Counted from the stretch's first letter, positions 1 through 13,619 are shown. The stretch is 64,000 bases of DNA from Schistosoma mansoni (GCF_000237925.1 NW_017386045.1:496001-560000); one strand, 5' to 3'. Program-made: numbers and translations. Notes: a model not told the origin generated them from the letters alone.

Positions 1-319
1 TCATTTAGTCAAATAGGTGAACGAATTTTGCGTAGAAAAAATCCCAAACTTGTTATGTTATATTTGATCGATTCGTCCATAAATTATAGTCTTATTGAAA
101 ATGCTTCACTGTTTTGTGTGTGTGTGTGTGTTTTTCTTCTCATTTGTATTGCACAGATTTGTTTTTACACTGAACACATACTACTTATTAATTTGATTCG
201 TTAAAGTGTTTGAAATTTAAGAACAAATGTCTTTTTATGTCTATCTGTTAGATTTTGTTATTTACTATATCCTGTTTTCTTTCTTTTGTTCCTCTCTTTC
301 TTTAAACAAATTGGTTCAG

Positions 320-716
320 TCATAAGAAAACAACAAATCATTCTAACACTACTGTTGCCTTACATCGTACAGTATCAGCAATTCCTAAAAAATCAACTGA
401 ACGACATGGACAAAAAGGTGTTAGACGATTAACTGTTGGTGTTGCTAATTTTATGCCTCATTCTTCATCAACTTTAGATTATTATGATTGCATTTCACCG
501 CCATCATCATCATCACAACTTTTATATACAAAAACTAAAGAGGAGGATACATTGTTAACACAATTAAATAATGTTAAAAATATTTCTAATTTATCATCAT
601 CGTTATCATCAACTTCTCCTCCTCCTCCACCTCCACCTACTCGGTGTGATTTAATGATTGTTCGACGACCTGTCATTCCTGTGACAACTTCACATACAAC
701 TACAACGATTTCGTAA
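320..716 (+). CDS. Terminal coding exon of an unrecognised gene (partial)
   Basis: I do not recognise the product. The open frame follows a splice-acceptor-like TTGGTTCAG ending at 319 and starts two bases into a codon. It runs about 131 codons to a TAA at 714-716. The first half is basic (HKKTTNHSN, then a KKSTERHGQKGVRRLTVG stretch). The second half is low-complexity, rich in Ser, Pro and Thr, with a seven-proline run and a Thr/His-rich end. This looks like a disordered C-terminal tail. Positions 1-119 are also open in one frame (QIGERILRR, then LVMLYLIDSS) and could be the preceding exon with a GT-rich donor near 111-130, but phase and boundary are uncertain. Because the exon lies at the window edge, the rest of the gene is upstream and not visible. 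Confidence 0.5.
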
Positions 717-1821
717 AAACAATTAAGAAATTAAATGGTGTTATTCTCCTCGAAAATTGATTGACTTCCTTGGTTACTATGTGTGCGTGTATTTGTTTTG
801 TCATCCTGTCTTTTCGTTCTGCTTTTTTTTCCTGAATGTTTATCTCAGAATCACATTCAGCTTGATTATTTTTTGTTTTCTCTGTTGTAATACGTGTAAA
901 CCAATTATTATTATTATTATTATCAGCTAGTTAACTCCCCCCCATCCCATACATTGTTTTACATACACTTCTCTTCTCCCCCCCCCTTCTATATAATCTA
1001 TAGAAAGGTGTTCGAATACAAGTAAGAAACAATACCCGGTTGTGTGTTTATGGTGTGTACAATCTTGGTTATTATTTTTTTTGTCTGTGTATAAAGTTTT
1101 TCTTTTTTTTTTCAAATTTTATCCATTTTGTTCTTTTTGTTTTCTCTTTCATTATCTTGTGTATTCAACATGTTTACTAAATACACAAATTGTATTATCT
1201 GAACAAAAAAAATCTGTTATTGTTGCTATGAGTAAAATCAATTTTTATCTTTTGCTCTCCATTACTACTATTATTATTGTTATTAGTAGTAATAGTATTG
1301 AGGGGTATAAGATTTTCTTCATAGTCATTTGTTATTATTCAACTAATAAGAATCATTGGGTTGTTCGTCTGGCTTCATCCATGCATCTCTAAGTTGAAGA
1401 AACTATTTTGACACTTGGGGTAATTCAAGTCATTTTAGAAGAAGAACCGAAAACTACACTGATATTGATCAAACTTGGTTTTTGTTTGATAATTTTTTTT
1501 ATTTTCTTTCTCGTTTTTCATTAAATACGCACAAATTATGTAATTATTCTAAGAAATTTCTTCTGTGAAATTTGAATTCAACGAATTCATTCCCTGTCTT
1601 AATTGATGATTGTCACTGTTGTTGTTTTGTGTGTTGTCTACCTCGAATTATTTCACTTCTCCTATTATTATTATTATAATTATTATCCTTTTTGTAAAAA
1701 TGGAAACATAAACTTATCCTTGAGTAAAGATGAAAAAGAAAAAAGAAAACAAGAATATTCTTCAGTATTCGTGTTGTCTATTTGGGAGATCCTCGTTCTG
1801 GAAAACGACAGTATAATGAAA
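717..1821 (+). other. 3' flank of the first gene: T-rich, no coding signal
   Basis: About 1.1 kb of strongly AT-rich sequence with poly-T, poly-C and (TTA)n or (ATT)n tracts, for example at 905-923 and 1262-1275. Open frames here are repeats of Phe, Tyr and Ile with no domain signal. It is most likely 3' untranslated and intergenic sequence of the gene ending at 716. No clear single polyadenylation site can be chosen by eye. Confidence 0.4.
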
Positions 1822-2797
1822 GGTAATAATAATGATTACAGAATTCACACCAGTTTACAGGCATGATCAGTTTGATATAAATAGTAACATTTAATGTAGA
1901 GAACAAATATGTGATATAAGACTGTTCTAAGTTTTCTAGTTCAGTAATTGTTTAGGTAGTACATTTATGACATGTATCACGACAATCCAATGCATCACCA
2001 GGGTACTTTTAATTTTTGCCTTAAGTGGATAGCCAACGTTGTTCTTTAAGGGTTCTTTCCAGTGCCAGAACGAATTATTGATAACTATCTACAACTAGAG
2101 AAAGTAAAATTAAAGCAGAGAGCATGGAACAACAAAAAAGTAATGATTGCCAAAATATTCCGGTCAGGTTTACCACTGTTCATGTTGGATATTATTCAAA
2201 CGTGTTAGAGTTGCTAGTGACAGCAAGTAAGTGGCTAAACATTTAAAGTTCCTATAATTTCACTTGTGGAGTAAGATACATTTACAGGCGCTAGAGCATT
2301 TAATGCATTTTCAGAGGAGCAGGATGCATCAATGGAGCGAACAAATAATGGTAGAGATTTTATCGTACGAATAGTTTGTGGTAGATTATTTCAGAGTCTA
2401 GAAAATTTATAGGTAAAGTAATTCATATAGAGAGAAGATCTAGAATATTTTTGTTTCGCTAAAGACAAGCAGTTACGACTGTCGCAATGTGAAGTTTCAG
2501 CATATTGAATCGCCAGGTTGGATGTGAAGGATAGTTTGTTAAGTATTTTGAAGAAGATAAGATTTAGTTTGAGTCTCCTCTTCCATAAAGGGTCGAGCCC
2601 AAGTTTATTACACCTAGAATTATAAGTCAAGATACAAACAGTTCCAAGAGTACGAAGTGTAAATCGTCTTTGTACTGATTCCAGCCTTAATTTATCGTTT
2701 ATACGCGCGCTACTTAGAATAAACGCGCAGTATTCAAGGAGTGGTCGAACACAAACTTTGTATATTAAAATACGTGATTCGTTGTTATAAAGGCGAA
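1822..2797 (-). mobile_element. 5'-truncated CR1/Jockey-type LINE, 3' end
   Basis: The reverse strand matches the 3' half of the LINE at 14640-16690 almost line for line. The protein end TYNSR.SKLGLDPLW, KLNLIFFKILNKLSFTS and SRSSLYMNYFT is shared. The 3' untranslated part is shared too, including the CATGCCTGTAAACTGGTGTG segment followed by a short AAT/ATT tail at 1822-1835. Similarity to the other copy stops near 2797, which is the 5' truncation point typical of LINE insertion. The copy is eroded by several frame changes, so it is older than a fresh insertion and cannot be active. Confidence 0.8.
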
Positions 2798-3289
2798 TGT
2801 ATCATTGCTATTGTAATTGATTCTCTGAGTCATATTTCCAATTGTTGATCGTACAGATCTTAATCAGATATTATGAGCATACCAGAATAGTTAAACGACC
2901 CAAGGAACTAATGTTATATGTTGTTTCATCGATCTCTAGTTTTCTCTTAGACTTTATGTTTACTTATTTAAACACAAATATCGGTACGAAGAAGCAATAG
3001 AACATATATTTACCCCTATAATTAAGGAAACGTGATTGTGAACAGATAACTGAACGTGAGTATAATGATAAAAAAGAAACTAAATTGAAATTAATGAGAA
3101 TAACAAACAACAGAGAAGTAGTTTATTCAGTGAAAATACAGGCAGAGAAGACGCTTGAAGTTAAGAAAGTTTCTCTAACTTGTATGAAGAAATTAAAAGC
3201 AAGTCACGACAGGATCGTCACTGGCTTCTATTCTGAGCCATTACTGATAAGGTCTCTAGACACTGTGTTGCACCATCTCTAGGACCCCA
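2798..3289. other. No recognisable feature
   Basis: AT-rich sequence between two LINE remnants. A 65-codon open frame on the + strand (3085-3282) has no recognisable motif and I do not call it a gene. Confidence 0.4.
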
Positions 3290-5530
3290 GCCAGGGAGTC
3301 GTGAAGGACCAACATATATTACCGACTTTTCACGACACTAACATGGTGTTGCGACGATATGTCAGAACTTATTCAGGGCCGGCGATGATCAAACACAGAA
3401 AGTCGTTTAACATCGTCAAGTAGGAGAGGCTAGGTTTTACAAGCGTAGAGCGCGACTGTTGTGACTGACGGATTATCGATCCGACATCTTACAACCGGAC
3501 TAAGACTACGAAAGTTTAAAGATGGCTCAGATTGGCATAAACCACTATGGTTTACATCATACGTGAATTGATCTCATCACTCACGCCACCACCATCATTT
3601 ACGCAACTACCCAAATACATGGACTTCTCGACTACTATCTCCTCACTACCCAGAGTGAGTACAGCTCCCCACCAGTCTTGTTAAAGTACTTTAACTTAAA
3701 AGGGACACACTATTTCGACAGATAATTCTAGTAAGCAGTCTTCACTGAATCGAAGCCAGCTCTGACATCAAGAAACAATGATTGCGGGACTACATTAAGT
3801 ACGGCGGTGTTCTGACATTTGTTGAAGGGTGGGGTACTATCAGTGCATCCTCGAGAACCTGCCTGCTCCTCTCGAGTCGGTCTTCCCCAGGTTTTTGAAC
3901 AATCTGCGAAGTACAATGTAGCCCATTAGTTTGTTTGTATTCAAAATTAAACTTATAATAGTTGTAACATAAGTGACATAAACCATTTCACCACATCCCA
4001 GTATTTTGGGACATTCTCTAATTGGCAAGTATTTGCAAGCATTTCAGTTAGTTCTGTCATCAAAATATCACAATTATTCGTATAAGGGTTCCTAGGTAAG
4101 TCATCGCGGCCTAGGAATTTATGTAGCCGAAGGAGTTTCAGTTCTTTGTGATTCCCGCCTCGTTAAGTCAATTAACACCAAACTATAAAGAACACAACGG
4201 TTTGATGGGTGGCGCTGGGTTAGCACACCATCTGAACCGTTTCTCGAGGGACTTCGTTCATCATTCAAGAAGTCAGTGGATGTTATTCGTTGCCTAACCA
4301 TCAGCTCCACAGATTGTTGCATTCGTATCAGACTTCCCACCAATTACTCGGATGATGTGAAAGAACTTTAGACCCTAACTAAATGTTCCTATTAGTTCCA
4401 TCCTCTGCATGTTCAGACCACCAGGTTTCTTGGTTTTTACTTAAAATTTACAGTCTTTTTTACGCAGAAATCTACGTTTACTGTCATACTCGTGATTACT
4501 TTGAGTAGGCCTATGTGCCTTAACGAGTCGCCCTGAGTCTGTAGGTAGCAGGACGTTTCACGAAACCACAAGCGACTTCCCCTTAAAATTCCACGGCGTT
4601 ACGCTAGTGCACTCAGTCTCCATGTATACTTTTTGGTGGTTTGACAGCTTTTTATGAACCTAGGTCGATTTGATATTTTGTTGCGACAGAAGATGCAGCC
4701 CATTCACTTAGATCGATTTGTTTAGAATGATGTATTTGTCCGCCATTGAGGCGCAAGATAAATGAAAATGGTGGTATGGTCAGTGTCCAGATAAGTACTC
4801 TTAAAGGGGCGGTGGTCTTGTATACAATCACACCAGCAGTAGCTGATTGCGATGTGATCAGTCTGACTCAAAACTTGACATGAATAGGAAAAGAGCCAGG
4901 TAGCACATCAGTGATGACTGTGTCGGTAGTTAGTACTAGCCAGAAACGGGTTGTGGTCTGCACAAAGTTGCAGTAGACAGTCACCGTTATTCAACCTGTG
5001 ATTAACGTGTTCACATCGGTCAACTAAACTTCTTTGTGCCTGCCTTGGCACTAGAACTGCGTATTCAAACATCTGGCTAATTGTATTACGATATCCGTTG
5101 AAGGCATTTTCTGTAAAATACCAATGAAATGGTAGTGGAATTCATCAACAGAATGTAATCGACTAATGAAGATCCATTAGGATAGTGATGTCTTAGTTTT
5201 AGCCTCTGGCTAACCATACAAAGATCACAGAGAGTCTTCTGATAAGTGAATATGAAACAAACTTAGAAAAGGGCTTTTGAAGAGAGAATGTGCAGTGCTT
5301 CAGTAGAGCCTTAAATGCGGATCTCAAATGGACAGCAGACATCAATGTCGAGACTTTCTAAAGACACAGTCAGCCCTGTCTGTTGTCCGATCTTAATTAT
5401 TATGCAAATGTCGACTGAGGACAGTTTGAATGCCAGACATTGTTTCAGAAAGGCTGGCTCAGAATTTGTATTCAGTGACAATATTCAACTTTTGACTAAC
5501 CAGTGACTTGTGATCGTTTAGATAGGACAG
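3290..5530 (-). mobile_element. Eroded SR2-like RTE-clade LINE (endonuclease and RT remnants)
   Basis: On the reverse strand, 3728-3900 encodes REEQAGSRGCTDS, then SLFLDVRAGFDSV. This is the reverse-transcriptase region that in SR2/RTE elements reads REQQAGFR..CVDHI, then VFLD.K.AFDSVDR. About 1 kb further 5' (near 4890-5060) the same strand encodes LLQLCADHN and FLASTNYRHS, matching the C-terminal part of the RTE apurinic endonuclease (LLQLCADRKLFLCSTNFR). The order, endonuclease then RT on the minus strand, is correct for one element. Many stops and frame changes interrupt it, and the exact ends are not visible. It is an old, dead copy. Confidence 0.6.
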
Positions 5531-8431
5531 GGTCTCCACCATAGACGCGCTGCTGTAGAAGTTGAAGAATAAAGGAATGCATAAAATGGTGATAAAAGTG
5601 AACAGACAAGTAGAATAAAATCAGGTGTTACTGAATAGTTATGATAACTTTTGAGAATAAGTTGTAATCAGCACCTTTTTGTGTGAGCCGGGATACTGTC
5701 AAGGTGCCAAATTCAAAGCAGGCGGTTTTCTTAGTGAGTCGCTCTACAAGCCTTTGATCTATTCCAACGACCGACAATAGATTCATACATTGTTCGTTCC
5801 CTCAGGATGTTGACGTCTGTGTGCCCCATAGGTCCGATTCTCTCACGTAGGATCTCCGCACCCTGACCTAGATAATAAATGTTAATCTCGGTCGCCTAAA
5901 CAATACCCCTACCACAAAAAGTGGATTGTTGAACTTCCCTGGCGATGGCTGCGTGCACGTGGCTGTACGATAGCATGTTGAATGAGAGAGTGGACTAAAC
6001 CTATCTTTCTTAACTAGACTACTTCTGCACCAACAAACATGTCTCGTTGAAGCTGGTGGTAGTTATGTATATGTAGCACATCTCCTAATCGCCTTTATCG
6101 ATGAAGATTTGTCATCCCACGAGTTATTAATCATCTGTGTCTATGATGAAAACAATTTATTCACGTGACTGTGTTATAAATCCGTGTTTGATTCGCATCT
6201 GTTATGCAGACCATGAATATCTTGGAACATACTCTTAACTTTTAGGTATTATCTATTCGTTTACCCTGCGTGTTAATATATCATGTACACTTATTTTTTC
6301 GTTTGTTAATCTGCTACCAGTATAACTCATCATAAATAGTGCTGAAGCTGGCTGCACCCCGAGACAAGAAATAAACGAGATAATATGTCTCGGTGGAGTA
6401 GTGCATACCGATTTCTGCTTTAGTATAAAACCAGATATATAGTTTGGTTCTAAAACAGGAAACTAAACAAGAAAAGTAACAATAATAGTGAGTGTATGAT
6501 AGATGTTGGTCCAAAATAATTTGATTAAGGTTTTCGTACTTCTGAGCGACTTATTCGTTTTTGTGACGTCTACTGGCAATAAGTGCTGATTGAAATCAAG
6601 TTGTCGCCTTATCCCTTATAATGGCCAACCGGATGTGTTTTCAACTTGACAGAAATTTTTTATACTTCCAAATATCAACGCTGGATTTTCGATTGGTACT
6701 AGTTAAAGATGCCACACGTATTCGAAGCTTGACAACGCTTTTACATGTAATGCTTTTATAACCAACGTATACCAACGCAATTAAATCAGAAGTCAAGAAT
6801 AAAGAGGTTCGAAGATATATTTGGAAAGCTGTCGATATGTTGAGAAGAGTTCAGTCTAATCTGGCTAGCAGTTGCAAGCGATGCGTAGCACGGTGCACCT
6901 GCTGGTGATCTGGTGCGAATGTGTGATCAAAAACCTCCAGCTAGGCATGTCCAGTAAAACTAATAAGGTCGGCGTCAATGTCGAAAACACTAACTAAATG
7001 TGCTATGAAGGTACACCCCCCATCAGTACTACAGTGACAATCAATTAACTTTGACTCCAAGTCAAATGATCCATTGAACTAAATTTATTCTAACCCGTAC
7101 GCTTCCCCTCTTGACATTAAATTATGAATGAAAAATGTTGAATATCAATGTGAAAACACTATATAAACTTCATGGTTCAGTCATGTCTGTCTTCTCACCT
7201 TAACTTTCTCACCTTTATACTTAATACATTGTCCTGTTCATTAACTTGCATCTTTTTAAATGTTCATACCAAGCATTAATCCTGCCTAGCCCGATGGGGT
7301 CGGTCTGAATAGACGGTAGTTTGAATTTGATGTAGGGACAGATAGATTAGGTAGTCACGTTATGACTAAACAAACACAATACATTATATCCATTATCAAA
7401 AATAAGTTCATTTGTAATCAATCACAGACCTGCTTTGGCATACTACCTTTGAAGACTTTGAATGCTCAGATGTATCTGATTCCCCAGTCCTGAAACCATT
7501 GTTTGTTCGCAAGAAATTATTGTTTCCCGAAGGTTAACTTGGATTTTGTGATGAGCGTGGAAACAAACTATCAAAAGTGAGTCGATACTTTTATATTAGG
7601 TTGTTATATATATCTACAAACAGCCAACTACGAGATACTTCGTTAGCTACCACTGATGAGCTGATATAAGCTGGGAGTGACCAAGTCTAAGTATTCTATC
7701 TATCCATGTACTTGACCGTGTGACCTTTAAGTACATACTACCAATTTCCTGTCTCTTTACATCTGAAAAGTTTGGTTATTCGAGCTGATATGCGTTTTTA
7801 AGTCAGATGCTTTTGCAATCGGCTGTTGTAACATAGTTTTAATATATTTACTTGCTTGTATGTATATGTGCGGGTAAAAATTCTTCCATGTAGATGTTTT
7901 AGGTGACAACTGTCCTTTGTTTTATTCTTAAATGTAAACCTTTGTTATTTCAGACACTTTCATTTATGTACTTCATCTATGTATGGCTCTAGGTTTAATC
8001 CACAAGTTGTGTAACCTATGTTCTGATATTTCCCATTCTCCACTAACTGACCTCTATTACTTAATTTCGGTTGATATTTACCTTTCATATTCTGCAGCAA
8101 ACTATTGAAGCTCGACTTGATTTTGGGGATATAGTTACAGTTCTATTCACTTGGGGACGTTCCTGTTGACCAGTAAGTACTTGACCTTTTTTTATCAACC
8201 AGTTATAATTGTACAGTGAGTCATGTTGTGCAAGAAGAAATATTTGACCGTGAAGTGGTCGGTATTGTTGAAGTGTATAAATCGGCCCCAGACTTTCCTA
8301 GGTTTTCATGATTCCTGATCAGGTGTCAATGAACGTTTCTTTTGCAGCAAATCGTGTCTGGGTTTGCATACTTGATCATCCAAAACAAGTTAGATAAACA
8401 AATTTTGAACCCATCTAAATACGAATGGGTT
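5531..8431. other. Intergenic stretch with no recognisable gene
   Basis: About 2.9 kb with no open frame above 66 codons that resembles a protein I know. The base composition is less AT-biased than the gene flanks, suggesting old, decayed repeat sequence, but I cannot assign it to a family. Confidence 0.4.
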
Positions 8432-8788
8432 TGTAGTGGATGTCGAGTCGTGGACGGACTATGATCACCACTACTATTCGATTACGCGTCCAAAAACGAC
8501 TTGGTTCCCTTGATAGCCCGTAAATCAGAAGGCTTTACTAGTCCAGATCAAGTATATTTATTGGCGATCTCGTGGTATCGAAATAATACCGAGACGTGCC
8601 AAAGAGTACAAGCGAATAAGCAGTGCGTGAGCAAGCTCGAACCAAACAAGGCGGATAGCGGAACAAGAAGTGAAACTGATACAGTTAAACAAATACAGTA
8701 AAACAATCTCTGGTACAATTGGTTACAATAATAATAATTGTTTCCGTTATTCCAATCGTGTTCTTATCGAGACTGGCCGGTCACTACA
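8432..8788 (-). repeat. LTR of the Gypsy element (3' LTR on the element's strand)
   Basis: A 357-bp repeat with TG...CA ends (TGTAGTGG...CACTACA). It matches the copy at 13680-14036 along its whole length by eye. Because the coding parts are on the minus strand, this is the downstream LTR. Confidence 0.93.
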
Positions 8789-9353
8789 GGAGCCCCCCGC
8801 TAGAAAGGGTTTACTCTTTCGATACGTAGCGGTTTCGTTCGTGGGACTGATCGCGAAACGTGCAATTGTAGGACGAAGGCGTTGGCAGAACAGGGAGTGA
8901 TCGTTGATCCTCGAGTTGCCACCAAAAGTCTTTGACGTAGAACGGTACCAGAAGGAACGTACTGTGTTGATTGTTTGGATTAGCATGCTACACCAGAGTG
9001 GTTTGTATCCAGAATCTGAAGGTTGCGTTCGTAGAGGTCCGGACCAGAAACGCTGCAGACGTAGGACGAAACCAGATTGAGCCAAGGAACCAGATGCGAC
9101 CAGGATAACCATGTTCGGGACCAAATGTATATCATACGTATTTGGAGTCAGAGAGATCGACTGAGTGCGTTGACTATAGCGTGGGTGATCAGGCCAGCTT
9201 TCGCCAAGATTGACTAAAGTCGACGATACCAGAACAGCGATGGTCAGAGGCGTAGGCTCGGGGTAAGCAAAAAAATGAAAGAAAAAGAGAAAAGTGTAGC
9301 TTTCGTGTAGTATAGGGGTAGATTCCTTACTGTATCCGTAGTTGGTTATGAGG

Positions 9354-12300
9354 TTAGTCGAGAAAGCGTACGGGTAAGCGTACTCGGCGACCAGAACGTG
9401 AGACGGTAGTCTCGTTCGAACCTCGTGAGCCTGCAATCTCATCCGCAGTCAAGGGCGGTGTGGTCTGCAGGTCTGGACGTGAGACGGAAGTCTCGTCCGT
9501 AGACGGGGCAGATGACACGTGCTGTTGACTGGGACGTGAGAATGAGGTCTCAGGTGCATCTAGCGTGGGATCCGAAGTAGATGTAGAAATCCCGCTAGAA
9601 GCTCTGATGGGTCTAACATTGGGTCTCAGCTTATCAGGTATAGCACTGTCATCGACGTGTGCTGGCTTGAGACGATCAATGCTGACTGTTTCGATGCGGC
9701 CACGTCGATCAACCTTGAAGGTCTTTTCGTGACAGGAAATCACGTGAAAAGGTCCTTCGTAAGGCTGTTGTAGAGGTTTGCGTACCGAATCTACTCGTAT
9801 GAAAACATGTGAACAGGTAGATAACTCTCGAGGGAGAGCGACCTGTCGATGTTGTATACGAGTTGACACCGGAGTCAGTGTTCGCATGAATGCAGACAGT
9901 CGTTGGACGTAGTCTGATTCGCCGAACTTAGTGCTGCTCCGTGGTGTGAAAAATTCCCCAGGTAGACGCAATGTCGTGCCGTAAACAAGTTCAGCGGCGG
10001 AACATTGAATATCTGCCTTTAGACTCGTTCTGATTCCCAGGAGGACGAGCGGCAGGGTTTCGTACCAATTGTTGTTTTCGTGTGCTCGAAGAGCACTTTT
10101 AAGTTGGCGATGAAACCGTTCAACTAAACCGTTTGATGCTGGATGGTAGGCGGTAGTGCGTATGCGTTCCGTACCAAGCAGCCGTGTTAGTGAGGAGAAT
10201 AATGCGGACTCAAATTGTTGTCCTCGGTCAGTCGTGAAGTCGAGGGACAACCGTACAGAGCTATCCATCGTTCTACGAAGCGGTGAGCAACTGTCTCCGC
10301 CGTAATAGACGTGATGGGAATAGCTTCGGGCCATCTTGTGAAACGATCAATGCATGTGAGTATGTGATCATACCCGTGCGATGGTGGTAATGGTCCTACA
10401 ATGTCTATGTGAACGTGATCGAAGCGAGCATCAGGCGTAGCGAAAGTGCCAATAGGGGCAGCTACGTGCCTGTGCACTTTTGATCGTTGACATTGTAAGC
10501 ATTGCTTTACCCACATACGGACATCTTTATTCATTGACGGCCAGACGTATCGTGCAGCGATGAGGCGTAGGGTGGCTGCGATACCAGGATGAGATAGACC
10601 ATGAAGGGCATCAAAGACGAGACAGCTATAAGCGGAGGGTACGATGGGTCGAGGGAGGCCCGTAGAAGTATCGCATAGGATAGTACCTGAGCTAGTAGCT
10701 AGGGGTACTTCCCGACACTGAAGGGACGTAGACTGTTGTGCTTCCGTGCATGAAGTATCGTTTGCTTGGGCGGCGGCTATAGCAGGTAGGTCAAGCATTG
10801 GCAAAGTAACTGCATAAAGTTGGATACGTGATAAAGCATCAGCAACACAGTTCGACTCGCCTTTGACGTGACGAAGGTCTGTCGTGAACTGGGAGATATA
10901 GTCCAAATGTCTGCACTTTCGTGGTGAGTAGCGGTCAGACTTGGTATGCAGAGCATACGTTAAGGGCTTATGGTCGGTGAATAAGATGAACTTACGACCT
11001 TCTACAGCGTGCCGGAAATGTTTGATGGCGCAGTAGGCTGCTAGCAGTTCGCGACCAAAAGCGCTATATCTCGTCTCCGTGGGAGTGAGGCGTCGTGAGA
11101 AAAATTCGAGGGGCTGCCAACTACCGGAGATATTCTGTTGCATAACGGCTCCTATGGCGAAATCCGATGCATCAACCGCTATACTAAGCGTGGCTGATGG
11201 GTCAGGATGCACGAGAAGTGTGGCTTGAGCTAGGGCCGTTTTGATATCTGAAAATGCAGTACGTGCGGCGTCGTTCCATTCCAGTTTGCGTGGATTACCG
11301 CGAAGTAAATCGGTTAACGGTCGTAACTGTTCTGCCGCGTGCGAAATGAAGCGTCGGTAGAAGTTGACCAAACCGAGAAATGCCTTCAGTTCCTTGAGTG
11401 TGGACGGTACAGTGTACTCCATTATAGTACGTACTTTATCCTCACAAGGTAGAATACCCTCATGCTTAATAACATGACCTGAGAATTTTATTTCCTTCTT
11501 CCCGAGTTCACACTTGTCGGGGTTGACTATTATTCCATTATCCGAAAGGCGCTGGAATAGTAGCGTCAGGTGTTGATAATGTTCATCTACGTTTGATGAT
11601 GCGATTAGCAGGTCATCAATATAGACGTGAACAAAATCTAGGTCTCGTACAATGCTATCGATAAACCTTTGGAAAGTTTGAGCAGCATTCCGTAATCCAA
11701 ATGGCATTCGTAGGAACTCAAATAAACCGAAAGGAGTCGTGATGGCAGTTTTCTCTATATCTTCAAGAGCGACTGGGATCTGGTGATATGCTCGTACCAG
11801 ATCGATCTTGGAAAAAATTGTCGTGCCCTTGAGTGATGCCGTGATGTCATGTATGTGGGGGATGGGATAGCTATCGAAACGTGTAGCTGTGTTTAACGCT
11901 CGGTAGTCTCCGCATGGTCTCCAACTAACCCCATCCTTTCTTCGAACCGTGTGGAGAGGTGAGGCCCAAGGACTGTGAGAAGGACGAATAATACCAGTAG
12001 CTAGTAAATTGTCAAACTCACGTTTAGCGAAAGCTAATTTGTCCGGTGCCAGTCGGCGAGGTCTTGCCGTGACTGGTGGTCCGCGGGTGACTATGTGGTG
12101 TACCACACGATTGGTCACCGATGGAGTCTCCTCGAGAGGTTTAGTTAATTTGGGGAATTTCTGAAATAAAACGTGGAATAAATCGTCACGCGAATGAAAT
12201 ACACCTGTGATTCGGTACGCGTTTGTGTGGGCTTTAGAGCCCATAAAGTTGCTGTTCGACGAAGTATCAATTAGCTGCAGCCTACGTGAATCGACTAGCA

Positions 12301-12697
12301 ATTCATAGTGCTGTAGGAAATCGATACCGAGTATAGCTGTGGGAACATCGGCAATGATGAACGTCCACAGATACTGTCGTCGGTTGCTCAGGTTGACCGT
12401 AAGTTGTCGTGTACCATAGGTGGGAATGACTGAGCCATTCGCAGCGCGTAGTCGAAGCATAGTGGCTTGAGACTTACTGTTACCGATAGGTACGACAGAA
12501 ACTTGGGCACCCGTATCCACAAGGTACCTAGCGTTGGTGCGATAATCGTGCACGTAAAATAAACGGCCAACCTGAGGTGAAGTGCCGGCGAGTACGGCCG
12601 CATTTACTCGCCGGCTGAGGAGTTTCCTGCCTTGTATGAGCAGGGAGCTCGACAATGACGGGCACCGGCTCCGAAAGCACGGTGAAACCAGCACCAA
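9354..12697 (-). mobile_element. pol region of the Gypsy element
   Basis: Reading the reverse strand gives recognisable Pol domains in Gypsy order. A retropepsin motif is present ([13 protein letters not shown]). Then comes a reverse transcriptase with the active-site box YIDDLLIAS and the [12 protein letters not shown] segment typical of Gypsy. RNase H follows ([11 protein letters not shown] and VADALSR). Integrase closes it, with a zinc-binding His/Cys region ending [12 protein letters not shown], a core beginning [12 protein letters not shown], and a C-terminal GPFHVI segment. It is a fossil-type element part and is not counted as a host gene. Confidence 0.9.
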
Positions 12698-13470
12698 CCT
12701 GGACTCGCTTCCGAAACCGCCTTCTGGCGTGGCTTGGAAGATGCCCGCTTGGGGCGAGTCGTTACGGCCTTACGAGATTGTGACCTGGGTCGGGGGGCGT
12801 AGGGGGCTGGCACATTTGCGCGGTCTCGGAAACTGAGACGAGTATGGATACATCTGTCCCTATCCCCATGAGCCGGAGGTCGTCTAGCATCGAGATCAAC
12901 GTTAGAACGGGAAGTACTAGCAACCAAATAGTCGTCTTTGGTGTTAACTCGTGCTAGAATCTTATCTGCTATGAGGGCCACCTTGTTGAGCGGGGTGTCC
13001 TCGAGCAGAGCCGTAAGGGTTGGCTGGGTACTGACTGGTAAGGCTTCGAGCCACAACTCTTTGACTATTTCGGAGTCGGCTGTCGAGTTTCCTGCAAGGG
13101 ATTGCAGGCGCGTGAGGTGGTGGCTCGGCTTAGCATCACCCATAGGGTGACGTGCTAAGAGAGTCCTCAATCGTTCCTCTCTTGATGGGAGGAAATGTCG
13201 AAGGATGGCATCCTTAAGACGGTCGTAAACGTTCGGAACGTTCGGATTGAGGACAACCTCACGAACAGCGGTTAAACGATCCCCGGGCAATGATTCCAAA
13301 GCGTAGGCGTACTTCTGCCTTTGATTGGTTATGCGGCGGATCTCAAATTGAGATTCCAGTGCCGCGAACCAGACTTCTGGGTCATGAGGGATGAAAGGAA
13401 CCGGTCGAAAACTGATAACCTGTATCTCGGAGTCTATCATATTTATGTTATTCTTATCGTTATCTACCAT
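12604..13470 (-). mobile_element. gag region of the Gypsy element
   Basis: About 288 codons on the minus strand. The N-terminal part (PHDPEVWFAALESQFEI, then YDRLKDAILRHFLPS) is the capsid-like Gag domain of CsRn1/Boudicca/Kabuki-type Gypsy elements. The C-terminal end has a CWFHRAFG and HCRAPC pattern, a variant zinc knuckle typical of this lineage. It lies directly upstream of pol and slightly overlaps it, as is usual in the family. Confidence 0.85.
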
Positions 13471-13619
13471 ATTAAGTTGCCAAAATATTATATATTGAAA
13501 AATATCAATACGAATATATGCAACAGATGTGGATAGATAAATAGACTCACCGGATTGATCTGGTTTGGAGAATTGGCCAAGTTTGACTTGTGCTCGATGG
13601 ATTGGGTTACCAGCTGTAT

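Noticed and set aside
453-716. Separate small gene starting at the ATG at 453
   Set aside because: The frame is open further upstream to a splice acceptor at 319, so this is more likely the end of a longer gene.
8501-8900. Two + strand open frames, repeated at 13749-14214
   Set aside because: They lie in the LTRs of the minus-strand Gypsy element, and both copies repeat because the LTRs are the same. No independent coding evidence.
8747-9442. A 231-codon minus-strand frame
   Set aside because: It spans the LTR edge and the untranslated end of the Gypsy element, has no domain and is probably a chance frame.
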